Positions 1-7,589 of a stretch of DNA of 10,570 nucleotides are shown piece after piece. The DNA comes from an uncultured Clostridium sp. (GTDB lineage: Bacteria; Bacillota; Clostridia; Lachnospirales; Lachnospiraceae). The position numbers were made by a program, and so were the translations under genes. The notes under the pieces were generated by a model, which was not told the origin of the DNA, did not search any database, and saw only the letters and a program-made list of their open reading frames with translations. Numbering within the stretch: the stretch's first letter is position 1; each line of letters begins with the position of its first letter. The DNA lies in the NCBI GenBank assembly GCA_900551225.1, contig URUZ01000174.1:1-10570 (forward strand), written 5' to 3'.

Positions 1-58
1 TGTCAATTGATATATATATTAAACATATTGCACAATTTTCACAGCCACATCCCCTTTC

Positions 59-68
59 CGCCATGGCG
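59..68. promoter_or_regulatory. Candidate operator dyad, CGCCATGGCG
   Basis: This is a perfect 10-bp palindrome centred about 74 bp upstream of the predicted transcription start of the transporter operon. Enhancer-binding activators of sigma-54 promoters bind dyads upstream of the promoter, so the position is suitable. A 10-bp palindrome could also occur by chance in a region this size, and no second copy is visible. A weaker near-palindrome (TGTCAATTGATA) lies at 1-12. The activator itself is not in the window. Confidence 0.25.
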
Positions 69-110
69 TTTATGAAACACAATTCCCAAACGTCCTGTTA
101 TCCTTTCAAT

Positions 111-127
111 TTGGCACATAGTTTGCT
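111..127 (+). promoter_or_regulatory. Sigma-54 (RpoN) -24/-12 promoter of the tct operon
   Basis: The sequence reads T-TGGCAC-N5-TTGCT. It matches the sigma-54 consensus (YTGGCAC-N5-TTGCW) at every strongly conserved position. The invariant GG is at 113-114 and the GC at 125-126, with the required 10 nt between them. The start site is predicted near 138, giving a leader of about 40 nt that includes AAAGGA at 163-168, ten bases before the ATG at 179. Sigma-54 promoters need an ATP-dependent enhancer-binding activator, so the operon is probably silent until its inducer is sensed. A TATAAT at 131-136 lacks a properly spaced -35 and is a weaker explanation. Confidence 0.75.
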
Positions 128-178
128 GTATATAATGAACATCAACTATCAACTCATTTTAGAAAGGATCGGGAAATT

Positions 179-1189
179 ATGAAAAAAAGAACCTTAGCAC
201 TCTTTACAGTACTGATTATGGCAGGAAGCTTAACCGCGTGCAGCGGCGGCAAACCGGCGGCGGCTCCGCTGCCGGAGGCAGCAGGCGCAGCGGAAGCATA
301 CCCATCAAAGACAGTAGAAGTAATTGTACCCTTCGGAGCCGGAGGCGGCGCAGATGTGGCAACCCGCCTTCTGTGCTCTTATTTGGAGAAGGAGCTGGGG
401 CAGACCTTTATCATCAATAATGTATCAGGCGGAGGCGGAAGCATCGGCTTAACCCAGCTGGCCAATGCAAATCCCGACGGCTACACCATCGCTTACTTCT
501 CCTCCACCGATTCCAACGGCGATCTGTTATATGAGGGCGTAGGCTACAACAAGGATTCCTTTACCCCAATCTGTCAGTTTGCGGCAGACCCCCATATCCT
601 CATAGCCAGCCAAAAATCCGGTATCACAGACATCCGGAGCCTTCTGGAGGCAGGGACGGACGGCTCTGCCCTGTGGGGAATTGGCGGAGCCTGGACCCAT
701 TGGGATTTCCTGAAAATGGAATTTGAAAAAGCCACAGGCACCAGCTATAAACGCCTTGTGTTTGACGGAGGCGCTACCGCAGTCAACAACGTGGCCGGCG
801 GCGACTGCGCAGTGGCAACGCCGTTTATCAGCGAAGCCCTGGCACAGATTGAGGCCGGCAATGTGGTGCCCATCGCTGTTACCAGCACTGAGCGCAGCCC
901 TATGGCCCCCGGTGTTCCCACCCTGTCGGAATCGGGCATTGATTCCTTAGAAAGCTTTGAATCCGTTATGTGGAGAGGCTTTGTGGCTCCTGCCGGCACT
1001 CCGGACGAAATAGCAGAAGCTCTGGCAGATGCAGTGGGGAGGGTATGTGAAAATGAGGAATTCTTACAGAAAGCCCAGGAAGCCGGCGTCAGCATAAGCT
1101 TTAAGGGGGCCGGGGAGTTTAAGATCTATTATGAGGAAAATCATAGGAATGTAAGAGAGATGATTGAAAGTGCTGATTTTGAGAAATAG
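179..1189 (+). CDS. TctC-type substrate-binding lipoprotein of a tripartite tricarboxylate transporter
   Basis: This is the extracytoplasmic solute receptor (Bug/TctC family) that captures the substrate and passes it to the TctA/TctB membrane complex. The first 20 residues form a lipoprotein signal peptide: a KKR n-region, a hydrophobic core and a lipobox ending LTA-C, so Cys21 should be lipidated and anchor the protein to the outer face of the membrane. An Ala/Pro-rich linker (about residues 22-40) leads into the domain at YPSKTVEVIVPF. Family hallmarks follow: PFGAGGGADV (51-60), the glycine-rich NVSGGGGSIG (81-90) and ANPDGYTI (97-104). The length, 336 aa, is normal once the lipoprotein leader is allowed for. 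It is the first gene of the operon, 15 bp before tctB. The ligand cannot be read from sequence: the family binds citrate, other carboxylates, and some amides and aromatic acids. The family call is firm and the substrate is open. Confidence 0.93.
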   Translation: MKKRTLALFTVLIMAGSLTACSGGKPAAAPLPEAAGAAEAYPSKTVEVIVPFGAGGGADVATRLLCSYLEKELGQTFIINNVSGGGGSIGLTQLANANPDGYTIAYFSSTDSNGDLLYEGVGYNKDSFTPICQFAADPHILIASQKSGITDIRSLLEAGTDGSALWGIGGAWTHWDFLKMEFEKATGTSYKRLVFDGGATAVNNVAGGDCAVATPFISEALAQIEAGNVVPIAVTSTERSPMAPGVPTLSESGIDSLESFESVMWRGFVAPAGTPDEIAEALADAVGRVCENEEFLQKAQEAGVSISFKGAGEFKIYYEENHRNVREMIESADFEK

Positions 1190-1204
1190 CGAGGAGGAAT
1201 TGCA

Positions 1205-1666
1205 ATGAAAGGTATTAAAAAATGCCTGCCGGATTTGATCATCGGTATGGCGCTGCTTTTATTTCTAGTTACCCTTACTCTTCAGCTGCCCGCCATACCA
1301 AAAGGTTCAAAAACGTACCCCGCCATCCTCATGATCCTAAGCTATATCATGGCGGCCATTTTAACCGTCAAAAGCCTGGTCCGGTGGAAGGCTTCCCCGG
1401 TGGCGGAAAACCGGCTGAGGGAGCAGATTAACATCATTCTTCCATACGCTGCCCTGATTCTGGTGTATCTCCTGCTTTTGGATAAAATCGGTTATATCAT
1501 CGACACCTTTCTCTTCTCTGTGGTGTCCCTTGTCTGGCTGAAGCTAAAAAACAAAGCTGTGATCTTGGTGCTTTCGGCTGTTTTAACCCTGGCCCTGTAT
1601 TTTCTGTTCACACGTTTCCTGTCGGTCATCCTTCCGAGGGGAAGCCTGTTTTCACTGACACTTTAA
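1205..1666 (+). CDS. TctB-family small membrane subunit of the tripartite tricarboxylate transporter
   Basis: This 153-aa hydrophobic protein lies between the TctC and TctA genes, the usual place for the poorly conserved small subunit TctB. Membrane segments are visible at about residues 9-28, 39-57, 76-94, 96-113 and 117-137; a basic stretch (about 58-73) between the second and third is probably cytoplasmic. The near-C-terminal LPRG (143-146) is a common ending in this family. A GAGGAGG ribosome binding site starts just after the tctC stop, about 7 bases before the ATG at 1205. TctB is needed for transport together with TctA, but its exact role is not established. The assignment rests on topology, length and context more than on conserved residues. 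Confidence 0.85.
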   Translation: MKGIKKCLPDLIIGMALLLFLVTLTLQLPAIPKGSKTYPAILMILSYIMAAILTVKSLVRWKASPVAENRLREQINIILPYAALILVYLLLLDKIGYIIDTFLFSVVSLVWLKLKNKAVILVLSAVLTLALYFLFTRFLSVILPRGSLFSLTL

Positions 1667-1682
1667 TTAAAAGGGGGATTTT

Positions 1683-3179
1683 ATGGAAAACGTACTCTTC
1701 GGGCTTTCAAGTGTATTACAGCCCGCCAATCTGTTCTTCTGCATAAGCGGACTCTTGATCGGGGTGCTCTTCGGCGCCCTGCCTGGATTTTCGGCTACCA
1801 TGGCCGTGGCTGTATTTGTACCCTTTACATATGGCATGAATCCCGGCGCAGCTCTCCTTCTGCTCAGCGCCCTGTATTGCGGCGGTGTTTACGGCGGCTC
1901 GATACCCGCAGTTTTAATAGGCATCCCGGGCACGCCGGCCTCCGCCCCCACAGCGCTGGAGGGCAAAGCCCTTGTTAAAAAGGGGGAAGCTGGAAGGGCA
2001 TTGAATCTGGTAACCTTAGCCAGCGCCTTCGGCGGATTCTTTTCCAGCATCGCCCTGCTTCTGTGCGCCCCTCTTTTGGCAAAAATCGCCATGCTGGTTG
2101 GCGCGCCGGAGCAGATATTCGTAGCTTTATTCGGACTTTCCGTTGTAGTTATGCTGTCTCAGGACAACCTGTTTAAGGGCAGCCTGGTAGCAGTCGTCAG
2201 CCTGCTGATTGCCTGCTTCGGGCAGGACCCGGTTATGGGTTTCCCCCGCTTCACCTATGGCATGCATGAACTCACCGGAGGTCTTGACGTGGTAGTCGTC
2301 CTGATCGGTCTTTTCTCTCTGCCGGAGGTATTTAAAATGCTGGAGGACCCTCTGGGCACAATGGCGGAAACAGGCAGGGTAGGTTCCATGAAGCTTAAGC
2401 TGGAAGATATTACCAACAATATTGGAAATGCCTTCCGTTCCACCATCATAGGCGTTGTCATCGGCATCATTCCGGCCGCCGGACCGGATATTGCAGCCTT
2501 TCTTTCCTATAACGAGGCCCGCAAGGCGTCCAAGGCTCCTGAAGCGTTTGGGCACGGCTCTGCCGAGGGAATCATCGCAGCAGAGGCAGGCAACAACGGC
2601 GTAACCGGAGGCTCCCTGATCCCCCTCCTTACCCTGGGCATCCCCGGCAGCGCCCCTGCGGCCCTTTTCCTGGGCGCTATGATTATCCACGGAGTGAGGC
2701 CGGGCCCCACCCTTTTTACCCAGCACGCCGACACTGTGTATACACTAATTATCGGCTTTGCACTGATCAATCTGCTTTTATATTTTGTAGGTCTGGCCTT
2801 CTGCAAATGCGGCAGCCTGATACTGCTGATTCCAAAAGCAATCCTGGCCACCTCCATTGTGATTCTGGCTGTCATCGGAACATTTTCAATCAACAAAAAC
2901 CTTTTCGACGTATTTGTAATGTTCGGAGCCGGCGTCCTTGGATATATTATGCTGCGCAACGACTTTCCCACATCACCCATTGCCCTTGCATTGCTTCTGG
3001 GACCCATGCTTGAAAAAGCGGCGGCCATCACCTCGACGATGTATGAAGGAAGAATCCTGGAGATATTCCAGCGTCCCATGACAGTGATCCTGCTGCTGCT
3101 GACCATTTTCTCCTTTACGTTCCCTTTTGTAAAGGACCGGATCAGAAAACGTAAAAATGTACCGGCCGGGGAGGACTAA
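1683..3179 (+). CDS. TctA-family large membrane subunit of the tripartite tricarboxylate transporter
   Basis: This 498-aa polytopic membrane protein is the translocating subunit of the secondary, ion-coupled TTT system. It shows the internal duplication typical of TctA. The first half carries GALPGFSATMAVAVF (31-45) and a YGGSIPAVLIGIPGTP segment (70-85). The second half carries the counterparts GIIPAAGPDIAAF (261-273) and LGIPGSAPAALFLGAM (318-333), followed by HGVRPGP (336-342). These glycine/proline-rich loops probably line the substrate path. The length and roughly 11-12 hydrophobic segments match the family. A GGGGG ribosome binding site lies 7-11 bases before the ATG. The gene starts 16 bp after tctB, and its stop codon lies 3 bp before the amidohydrolase start. 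Confidence in the family is high and the substrate is unknown. Confidence 0.95.
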   Translation: MENVLFGLSSVLQPANLFFCISGLLIGVLFGALPGFSATMAVAVFVPFTYGMNPGAALLLLSALYCGGVYGGSIPAVLIGIPGTPASAPTALEGKALVKKGEAGRALNLVTLASAFGGFFSSIALLLCAPLLAKIAMLVGAPEQIFVALFGLSVVVMLSQDNLFKGSLVAVVSLLIACFGQDPVMGFPRFTYGMHELTGGLDVVVVLIGLFSLPEVFKMLEDPLGTMAETGRVGSMKLKLEDITNNIGNAFRSTIIGVVIGIIPAAGPDIAAFLSYNEARKASKAPEAFGHGSAEGIIAAEAGNNGVTGGSLIPLLTLGIPGSAPAALFLGAMIIHGVRPGPTLFTQHADTVYTLIIGFALINLLLYFVGLAFCKCGSLILLIPKAILATSIVILAVIGTFSINKNLFDVFVMFGAGVLGYIMLRNDFPTSPIALALLLGPMLEKAAAITSTMYEGRILEIFQRPMTVILLLLTIFSFTFPFVKDRIRKRKNVPAGED

Positions 3180-3182
3180 TCT

Positions 3183-4352
3183 ATGGAATACAAAGCTCTA
3201 TTGGCGAAACGGGGGCTGATTGGCGGCTCTCTGACCCAGATGGAGGATGTGGCGGTTCTTATAGAAGGCTCCACCATCCAACAGATTCTGCCCAGACAGG
3301 AATATGAGAAGATAAAACCTGACGTATGCCAGGAAACAGATTTGGGCGGCGCAACCCTTATGCCCGGCCTGATTGAATGCCACAACCACCTCTGCATAGA
3401 CGCCGCTCTGCCACATCACCTGGAGCTGTTGTCCCAGAGCAGCGAATGCGAGCTGACGATTCTGGCTCTTGACGGCTTAAGAAGAGATCTGGCATCCGGC
3501 GTCACTACAGCCAGATGCCTGGGTGACCGGTACTATATAGACATTGTCATGAAGAAAATGATTGACTCAGGGCGGGCTGAAGGCCCCAGGCTGCTGGCGG
3601 CAGGCATCGGCATGAAGGGACTTCACGGAGCCGGACATATCGGTTCCTCTCACTGCGGCCCGGAGGAAATCCGCCGTACCTGCCGTGAGAACCTAAGGCG
3701 GGGAGCCGATCTTCTGAAGCTGTTCATCACCCCTGGTGTGCCTGAGCCGGATTCCTCCTTTGTTCCAAGCTTTTTGAGCCTGGTGGAAATCGCGATGGCT
3801 GTGGAGGAAGGCGCGAAAGCAGGGGTTCCCACTGCTGCCCACTGCATCGGCGGGCAGGGGCTTAAAGACTGTATTGACGGCGGCGTACAGGTCATTGAGC
3901 ACATGTATATGGCCGGGGAACAGGAGGTGGAATGGCTTCTTGCCTCTGACTGCGTGGTGGATTTAACCTCCGGCATTATCCTTGATCCAAGCCGGGAAGC
4001 CTTTCTGTCCCCTGCAGATGCAGAAAAGGTCCGGCTGAACAGGGAACGTGTGCGCGGGAATGTAAAGCGGATTTTTGAGGCCGGAATCCCCTTCGTACTG
4101 GGTACAGACGCGTACCATGGCTTCCTTTACAAAGAGGTGGAATACGCCGTGGAGCTGGGAGCCGATCCTGTGTCTGCTCTTAAGGGCGTCACCTCGGCTG
4201 CCGCCAGGGTCTGCCGCATGGAGCATCGCACCGGCTGCCTGATGGCAGGACTGGATGCAGATATAATCGCTGTAAAGGGCAGCCCGCTGGAGAACGTATC
4301 TTGTTTATCCCAGGTAGAAATGGTCATGAAGCAGGGACGGTTCATCATTTAA
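3183..4352 (+). CDS. Metal-dependent amidohydrolase, imidazolonepropionase-like
   Basis: This 389-aa cytoplasmic enzyme belongs to the amidohydrolase superfamily, which hydrolyses C-N bonds in cyclic or linear amides with one or two metal ions in a TIM barrel. An N-terminal beta-sandwich part (about 1-57) precedes LMPGLIECHNHL, whose His67-x-His69 is the first metal pair. Lys179 in DLLKLF is the likely carboxylated lysine, His220 (AAHC) and His240 (IEHM) are the next ligands, and Asp309 (LGTDA) is the catalytic aspartate. The C-terminus (DADIIAVKGSPLENV) returns to the beta-sandwich, as in imidazolonepropionase- and prolidase-like members. GGAGG at the end of tctA sits 8 bases before the ATG, so it is cotranslated with the transporter. 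The plausible inference is that it hydrolyses what the transporter imports. No histidine-degradation genes are nearby, so HutI itself is unlikely. Confidence 0.88.
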   Translation: MEYKALLAKRGLIGGSLTQMEDVAVLIEGSTIQQILPRQEYEKIKPDVCQETDLGGATLMPGLIECHNHLCIDAALPHHLELLSQSSECELTILALDGLRRDLASGVTTARCLGDRYYIDIVMKKMIDSGRAEGPRLLAAGIGMKGLHGAGHIGSSHCGPEEIRRTCRENLRRGADLLKLFITPGVPEPDSSFVPSFLSLVEIAMAVEEGAKAGVPTAAHCIGGQGLKDCIDGGVQVIEHMYMAGEQEVEWLLASDCVVDLTSGIILDPSREAFLSPADAEKVRLNRERVRGNVKRIFEAGIPFVLGTDAYHGFLYKEVEYAVELGADPVSALKGVTSAAARVCRMEHRTGCLMAGLDADIIAVKGSPLENVSCLSQVEMVMKQGRFII

Positions 4353-4357
4353 ATCGG

Positions 4358-5758
4358 TTAGCGGTCTCCAAGAGGCATAGGTATAGAAACCACAAATTCA
4401 CTCCCCTGATCCAGCCTGGAGGTAACCGAAATAGAACCCTGGTAGAAATTGACGATATGCTTCACAATAGACAGCCCCAATCCTGTCCCTCCCTGCTTGC
4501 GGCTTCTGCCTTTGTCCACGCGGTAGAACCGCTCAAAGATGCGGTCCAGGGATTCCTGGGGAATTCCCACCCCATTGTCTCTCACCCGGATCACCAGCTG
4601 GCTGTCCGCTTCCCGGATATTCACCCACACCTGGCCGCCCGGCCGGTTGTACTTGATGGCATTGCTGATCAGGTTGGTCAGAAGCTCCTTCATCTGCTGG
4701 GCGTTGGCCCGGATCACCAGCGGCTGGCAGTCCAGATGGAGAAATACCTGGCAGGACGCGGCCTGGGGCTTTAAGCCTTCTGCAATCTCCTCCAGCAGCA
4801 CGCTGATGCGGACATCGGTGAGGGTCACCTCCGCCTCCTTTGTCTCAAGCCTGGAGATCATCAGGATATCATTGATCATGCCGGTCATATTCACGGCCTC
4901 TTTTTTAATCCTGCGGGCAAAATCCAGCTTCATGGCCTCATCCTGGATCATGCCGCTCTCCAGCAGCTCCGCATATCCCTGGATGGAGGTGATGGGGGTC
5001 TTTAACTCATGGGATGCATTGCTGAAGAACTCCTGGCGGATGTGCCGTTCCTTCTCGATCTGGTTTAGATAGTCCTTCACATTCTGGGACATTTTCATGG
5101 TGGTCTCGGATATTACGTTGATCTCCGGATACCGGCACGGCTCAAAATGCAGCGACCTATAATCCCCTCTGACCTTCAGCATCTCCCTGGAAATATCCCG
5201 CAGCGGCTTTGTGACCGAGGAGACAAAACGCTTGGTCACCACAAAGGAGCAGCCCAGGGCCATTAAGAAGCTGATAATGGCCGCAGGAAACAGCATTGGC
5301 AGGTATTCCCGCATACCGGAGTAGGGGACCGACAGCCGCAGCACCATATCGGAGTTGGCGGATTTCATGGCAGCGTACAGCATGGTCTGGTTCAGGGTGT
5401 CGGAATAGCGCCTTGCATACCCGCGGCCTTCCTCCACTGCCCGGACCACCTCCTCCCGTCCAAGGTGGTTGTCCAGCCCGGCGGCGTCCGCCTCTGTGTC
5501 CGCTGCCACTGTGCCGTCCGCCCGGATCATGGTCAGGCGGCTGAAATTCTTGTCCATCACCGGGTCCAGGCGGCTCATCTGCTGTTCCAGATTTTCATTG
5601 TAGTCAAACAGGCTGTCCATGCTCTCCAAAGTATACATCATGTCCTGGCCGGAGTGTTCCAGGATCATGTAGCTGCTGGCAATATAAAAGATCACACTGT
5701 TGAGAAACAGCGCGGCCAGCAGCACCAGTATGAATTTTTGAAGAATGGTTTTGCGCAT
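4358..5758 (-). CDS. phoR: PhoR-like membrane sensor histidine kinase
   Basis: This is the kinase partner of the adjacent response regulator. Residue numbers here count from a GTG at 5767. A transmembrane helix (about 12-34) is followed by an extracellular sensor of roughly 120 residues. The stretch containing IRADGTVAADTEAD (81-94) resembles the Cache/PAS-like sensor of Firmicute PhoR kinases. A second helix (about 156-178) and a HAMP-like linker follow. The catalytic core is complete: H-box FFSNASHELKTP with phospho-acceptor His253, N-box around Asn369, G1 DNGVGI (397-402), F-box FERFYRVD (411-418) and G2 GGTGLGLS (426-433). There is no cytoplasmic PAS domain. The start shown is the ATG at 5758 because GAGG, overlapping the regulator's stop, lies 8 bases before it; the GTG at 5767, with GGAG 7 bases upstream, is also possible (469 aa). 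The phosphate role is inferred from the sensor and the upstream repeat array. Confidence 0.88.
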   Translation of the reverse strand: MRKTILQKFILVLLAALFLNSVIFYIASSYMILEHSGQDMMYTLESMDSLFDYNENLEQQMSRLDPVMDKNFSRLTMIRADGTVAADTEADAAGLDNHLGREEVVRAVEEGRGYARRYSDTLNQTMLYAAMKSANSDMVLRLSVPYSGMREYLPMLFPAAIISFLMALGCSFVVTKRFVSSVTKPLRDISREMLKVRGDYRSLHFEPCRYPEINVISETTMKMSQNVKDYLNQIEKERHIRQEFFSNASHELKTPITSIQGYAELLESGMIQDEAMKLDFARRIKKEAVNMTGMINDILMISRLETKEAEVTLTDVRISVLLEEIAEGLKPQAASCQVFLHLDCQPLVIRANAQQMKELLTNLISNAIKYNRPGGQVWVNIREADSQLVIRVRDNGVGIPQESLDRIFERFYRVDKGRSRKQGGTGLGLSIVKHIVNFYQGSISVTSRLDQGSEFVVSIPMPLGDR

Positions 5759-5768
5759 CACATGCACC

Positions 5769-6455
5769 TCACTGCTCCGGTTTTACCATCCGGTAGCCCA
5801 CGCCGCGGACGGTCTTGATACAGGAACCGCCCTCCTGTCCCAGCTTCTGGCGAAGGGTCCGTATATGCATATCCAGGGTCCTGGTCTCGCCGTCGTACTC
5901 GTATCCCCAGACCTGGTTTAACAGTTCATCCCTAGTGACCACCCGGGACTGGTTCTCCATCAGATGAAGCAGCAGTTCATACTCCTTTAACGTCAGCTCC
6001 ACCAGCGTTTTGCCGCAGGTCACTTCCCTCGTCTTCCGGTTGAGGCTGATACAAAAGCATGACAGAACGTCCCCTTTTGACTCCCTGCCGGCCCTGCGCA
6101 GCAGGCTGCGTATCCTAGCCGAAAGTTCCAGCACGCCGAAGGGCTTCACCATATAGTCGTCCGCCCCGCAGTCCAGGCCCACCACCTTATCAAATTCCTT
6201 CTCCTTGGCGGTGAGCAGCATAATGGGGATATCCTTGATGTTCTCCGTCTGCCGGATCTGCCGGATTGCGGTAACTCCGTCCATCCCTGTCAGCATCCAG
6301 TCAAATATGGCCAGTGCCGGGCAATCCTGCTTGATCCGCTCCAGCCCCTCCTCCGCCGTCTCAAAGCTTTCCGCCTCATAGCCAAAACCTTCCAGGGCAA
6401 TTTTCAGCAGATTCCTGATATTCTCATCATCCTCTATGATATAGATACGCTCCAT
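5769..6455 (-). CDS. phoP: PhoP-like response regulator, OmpR/PhoB family
   Basis: This 228-aa cytoplasmic transcription factor has a receiver domain (about 1-120) and an OmpR/PhoB winged-helix DNA-binding domain (about 130-226). The acidic pocket is Glu8-Asp9-Asp10, the phospho-acceptor is Asp52 (FDWMLTGMDG), and Thr82 and Lys104 (YMVKPFG) are the switch residues. The effector domain shows LTLKEYELL, VVTRDELLNQVWG, the recognition-helix region RTLDMHIRTLRQKLG and the terminal wing KTVRGVGYRM. The kinase gene follows within a few bases, so the pair is cotranscribed. AAAGGA lies 11 bases before the ATG. Receiver and effector sequence alone cannot separate PhoP from related regulators such as WalR. 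The 11-bp-phased TTTACA array directly upstream favours PhoP and suggests autoregulation. Confidence 0.9.
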   Translation of the reverse strand: MERIYIIEDDENIRNLLKIALEGFGYEAESFETAEEGLERIKQDCPALAIFDWMLTGMDGVTAIRQIRQTENIKDIPIMLLTAKEKEFDKVVGLDCGADDYMVKPFGVLELSARIRSLLRRAGRESKGDVLSCFCISLNRKTREVTCGKTLVELTLKEYELLLHLMENQSRVVTRDELLNQVWGYEYDGETRTLDMHIRTLRQKLGQEGGSCIKTVRGVGYRMVKPEQ

Positions 6456-6482
6456 CTTATGCTTATTCCTTTCTCAGCTTAC

Positions 6483-6543
6483 TGTAAACAGCATATCAAA
6501 CCCAAGTAAAATCCGCCCCATGTCTATGTAAAATCCATGTAAA
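6483..6543 (-). promoter_or_regulatory. PhoP-box-like array of 11-bp-phased TTTACA repeats
   Basis: Read on the minus strand, hexamers begin every 11 bp: TTTACA (6543-6538), TTTACA (6532-6527), a degenerate ATGGGG (6521-6516), TTTACT (6510-6505), TTGATA (6499-6494) and TTTACA (6488-6483). Every spacer is 5 nt. Bacillus PhoP binds direct repeats of a TT(A/C/T)ACA-like hexamer separated by about 5 bp, on one face of the helix. The array lies between the dipeptidase stop and the response-regulator start, ending 27 bp before its ATG. No convincing sigma-A promoter stands apart from it. Whether bound PhoP would activate or repress cannot be decided from sequence. Confidence 0.7.
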
Positions 6544-6549
6544 ATTTAT

Positions 6550-7548
6550 CTATTTCAGCACTTCGCGGTATACCCGCAGCACATTTTCCCCAAATACCGC
6601 CTCAATCTCCCCTGTGGTAAAGCCCTGCCGTTCCATCTCCGCCGCCAGCCTGGGCAGCTCCGCCGCTGTGCCCAGCTCCAGCTCCCCGTCGATGCCGTCA
6701 AAATCGGAGCCAAGGCCAAGGCACTGGATTCCGCCCACATTCCGGATGTGCTTCATGTGCTCCACCATATCTGCAATCCGGCTGACCTGGGCCTCCCCTT
6801 CTGCAAAGTCCCGGAGAAAACAGGCGTAATAATTGATCCCCATGACCCCGCCCCGGTCGGACAGGGCTTTGATCATCTCATCCGTCAAGTTCCTGGGGTG
6901 GGATGCCAGCGCCCTGGCATTGGAATGGCTGGCCACAAACGGCCTCTTGGTGTGCCGGAATACATCCCATATGCCCGCATCATTTAAATGGGCCACGTCA
7001 ATTATCATGCCCAGACGCTCCATCTCCCTGACAAAGGCAATGCCCGTTTCCGTCAGGCCGTCCACCAGGTCCGCCGCCGCCCGTGTACTGCCGTCGGCCA
7101 TTGTCTCTTTCCCGTTGGGAAATGCCAGTTCATTGGGGAAATTCCAGGTAAGGGTCATCATACGCACGCCCAGGCGGTAGAAATTCCTCAGAAAGGCCAG
7201 CTCTCCCTGGCAGACGCCGCCCTCCTCTATGGTCAGCAGCGCGGACATCCTGCCGGCCTTTCTGTTGGCTTCAATATCCCCCCAGCTCCTCACAATGCCG
7301 ATGAGGTCCTGATGGGCTTCCAGCTCACTGTAAAAGGTATCCAGAAGCTTCATACAATATTCAAATGGCGGCCCTTCAATATTTCCCAGATGGGTAAACA
7401 GGGCAAAATTCTGCAGGCAGTAATCTCCTGCCTGCATTTTTTCCAGATCCACCATCATCTGATTATGGCGTACAGAGGCATTTCCCCCTTTTAAATGGTC
7501 ATGGTAAAGGCCCGCTATGGTATCACAGTGCATGTCTACAACTTTCAT
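6550..7548 (-). CDS. Membrane dipeptidase-type metallopeptidase, family M19
   Basis: This zinc dipeptidase is of the renal-dipeptidase family (M19), which cleaves dipeptides, including some with a D-residue at the C-terminus. Counting from the ATG at 7548 (332 aa), the visible metal and catalytic residues are His7-x-Asp9 (MHCDT), Glu108 (TIEEGG), His187 (DVAHL), His208 (SHSNARAL), Arg219 (HPRNLTDEMI) and Asp282 (GLGSDFDG). The set is complete, so the enzyme should be active. There is no signal peptide, unlike the mammalian GPI-anchored enzyme, so it probably acts in the cytoplasm on imported or recycled peptides. An ATG four codons upstream (7560) has no good ribosome binding site, while GAGG lies 6 bases before 7548; the later start is preferred. 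It follows the MATE gene by 87 bp and may have its own promoter. The substrate is unknown. Confidence 0.92.
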   Translation of the reverse strand: MKVVDMHCDTIAGLYHDHLKGGNASVRHNQMMVDLEKMQAGDYCLQNFALFTHLGNIEGPPFEYCMKLLDTFYSELEAHQDLIGIVRSWGDIEANRKAGRMSALLTIEEGGVCQGELAFLRNFYRLGVRMMTLTWNFPNELAFPNGKETMADGSTRAAADLVDGLTETGIAFVREMERLGMIIDVAHLNDAGIWDVFRHTKRPFVASHSNARALASHPRNLTDEMIKALSDRGGVMGINYYACFLRDFAEGEAQVSRIADMVEHMKHIRNVGGIQCLGLGSDFDGIDGELELGTAAELPRLAAEMERQGFTTGEIEAVFGENVLRVYREVLK

Positions 7549-7589
7549 TATTATCCTCATTTCCGGTTACTCTTAAGTATTTTACGCTT

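Noticed and set aside
129..136. TATAAT-like -10 element upstream of tctC
   Set aside because: The nearest -35-like hexamers (TTGGCA at 111, TTCAAT at 105) give spacers of 14 and 20 nt, outside the normal range. The same bases form a near-perfect sigma-54 promoter, which explains the region better.
2127..3106. Two 199-codon minus-strand frames opposite the TctA gene
   Set aside because: Neither has a recognisable domain, and the plus-strand TctA frame is unambiguous over this whole stretch.
3183..4352. Calling the amidohydrolase HutI (imidazolonepropionase)
   Set aside because: The metal-binding motifs fit the broad superfamily, but no histidine-degradation genes accompany it and it is tied to a TTT transporter, so a specific name would be over-reach.
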